A stretch of DNA of 43,136 nucleotides from contig NZ_JAAFZA010000072.1 of NCBI RefSeq assembly GCF_015356865.1, positions 1-43,136 of the forward strand, read 5' to 3'. The translations under genes and the position numbers were made by a program. Shown here in pieces: positions 42,885-43,136 of the stretch. How positions within the stretch are numbered: position 1 is the first letter of the stretch; the number at the start of each line of letters is the position of its first letter. The notes under the pieces are model-generated. The model was not told the origin of the DNA. It made no database searches and was given only the letters and a program-made list of their open reading frames with translations. Source of the stretch: Catenulispora pinisilvae. GTDB taxonomy: Bacteria; Actinomycetota; Actinomycetes; Streptomycetales; Catenulisporaceae.

Positions 42885-43136
42885 TGCCGAAGCATCAGGT
42901 GGCTGACACCGGCTAATCGATCGCGCCACAGTCTCCGCCGGCGCCCAGCCGCAGCCGCAGCCCAGCCACAGCCACAGCCACAGCCACAGCCACAGCCACA
43001 GCCACAGCCACAGCGGATCATCCTCAGCCCGACCGCCGACGCGAACCTCCTCCGCCCGCGCCGACAGCCGCGCCTTCGCGCTTCGCCTCAAAGCCTCAAG
43101 GCGCCGCCCCGTCCGCTCGCCGCACGCCCCTCACCC
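42885..43136. other. Gene-free right edge with simple repeats
   Basis: No frame here has both a plausible start and recognisable protein. Frames reading Leu-Trp or Cys-Gly come from the hexamer repeat. The last 120 bases are Arg/Pro/Ala-rich in several frames; the tail of a gene entering from the right cannot be excluded. Confidence 0.4.
42963..43010. repeat. (CAGCCA)8 hexanucleotide repeat
   Basis: Eight exact copies of CAGCCA, preceded by imperfect CAGCCG and CAGCC units and followed by CAGCGG. It is a likely length-variable locus. Confidence 0.95.

Noticed and set aside
42858..43091. Leu-Trp or Cys-Gly repeat proteins on the minus strand
   Set aside because: They are translations of the (CAGCCA)n repeat without flanking protein-like sequence or a ribosome site.

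Overview
This is a 43 kb stretch of a very GC-rich actinomycete chromosome. Third codon positions are strongly G/C, GTG starts are common, and the gene families are actinobacterial (SigE-type sigma factors, XRE-DUF5753 with DUF397, a SEC-C/DUF5926 protein, a membrane-fused HdrD-like Fe-S reductase, a CWB2 cell-wall protein). A Catenulispora-like or Streptomyces-like organism is my guess; nothing here fixes the genus. Most of it looks like ordinary chromosome. No phage, conjugative element, CRISPR array, rRNA or tRNA was seen.

Layout: 1-3.6 kb, an unknown partial gene, a class III aminotransferase and purA, with a perfect 32-bp palindrome between the last two. 3.8-5.5 kb, a SigE-type sigma factor coupled to a membrane protein. 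5.6-12.4 kb, all on the minus strand: an XRE-DUF5753 regulator, two DUF397 proteins, an Hsp90-family ATPase and a 1062-residue TPR protein; this is the most unusual gene group. 12.7-14.4 kb, a small eight-cysteine protein, a 40-residue membrane peptide and a membrane-anchored beta-repeat protein. 14.6-16.8 kb, the HdrD-like reductase. 17-19.8 kb, an RpiR regulator, then an ArsR-type repressor and MFS exporter behind two palindromic operators. 21.4-28.8 kb, a histidine-utilisation (hut) cluster: hutH diverges from hutU, an M20 amidohydrolase, hutF and hutI. No HutG is seen, so the M20 enzyme is the best candidate for the last step. A ~300-bp element with 35-bp inverted ends lies between hutF and hutI.

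28.9-35 kb holds a CWB2 surface protein, two tandemly duplicated MFS transporters and a second SigE-type sigma/membrane-protein pair. 35-40.7 kb holds serS, a rhodanese, a GT2 glycosyltransferase, a TetR regulator, an Ala/Pro/Gly-rich surface protein and DUF5926. The right end has a tryptophan attenuator (17-residue leader with Trp-Trp-Trp and alternative hairpins) in front of a fused anthranilate-synthase-type enzyme, then a (CAGCCA)8 repeat.

Functional links that can be supported: the hut genes form one catabolic pathway; the leader controls the fused synthase; the ArsR-type protein probably represses itself and its MFS partner; each sigma factor is translationally coupled to its membrane protein; and the Hsp90 and TPR genes are almost certainly co-transcribed.
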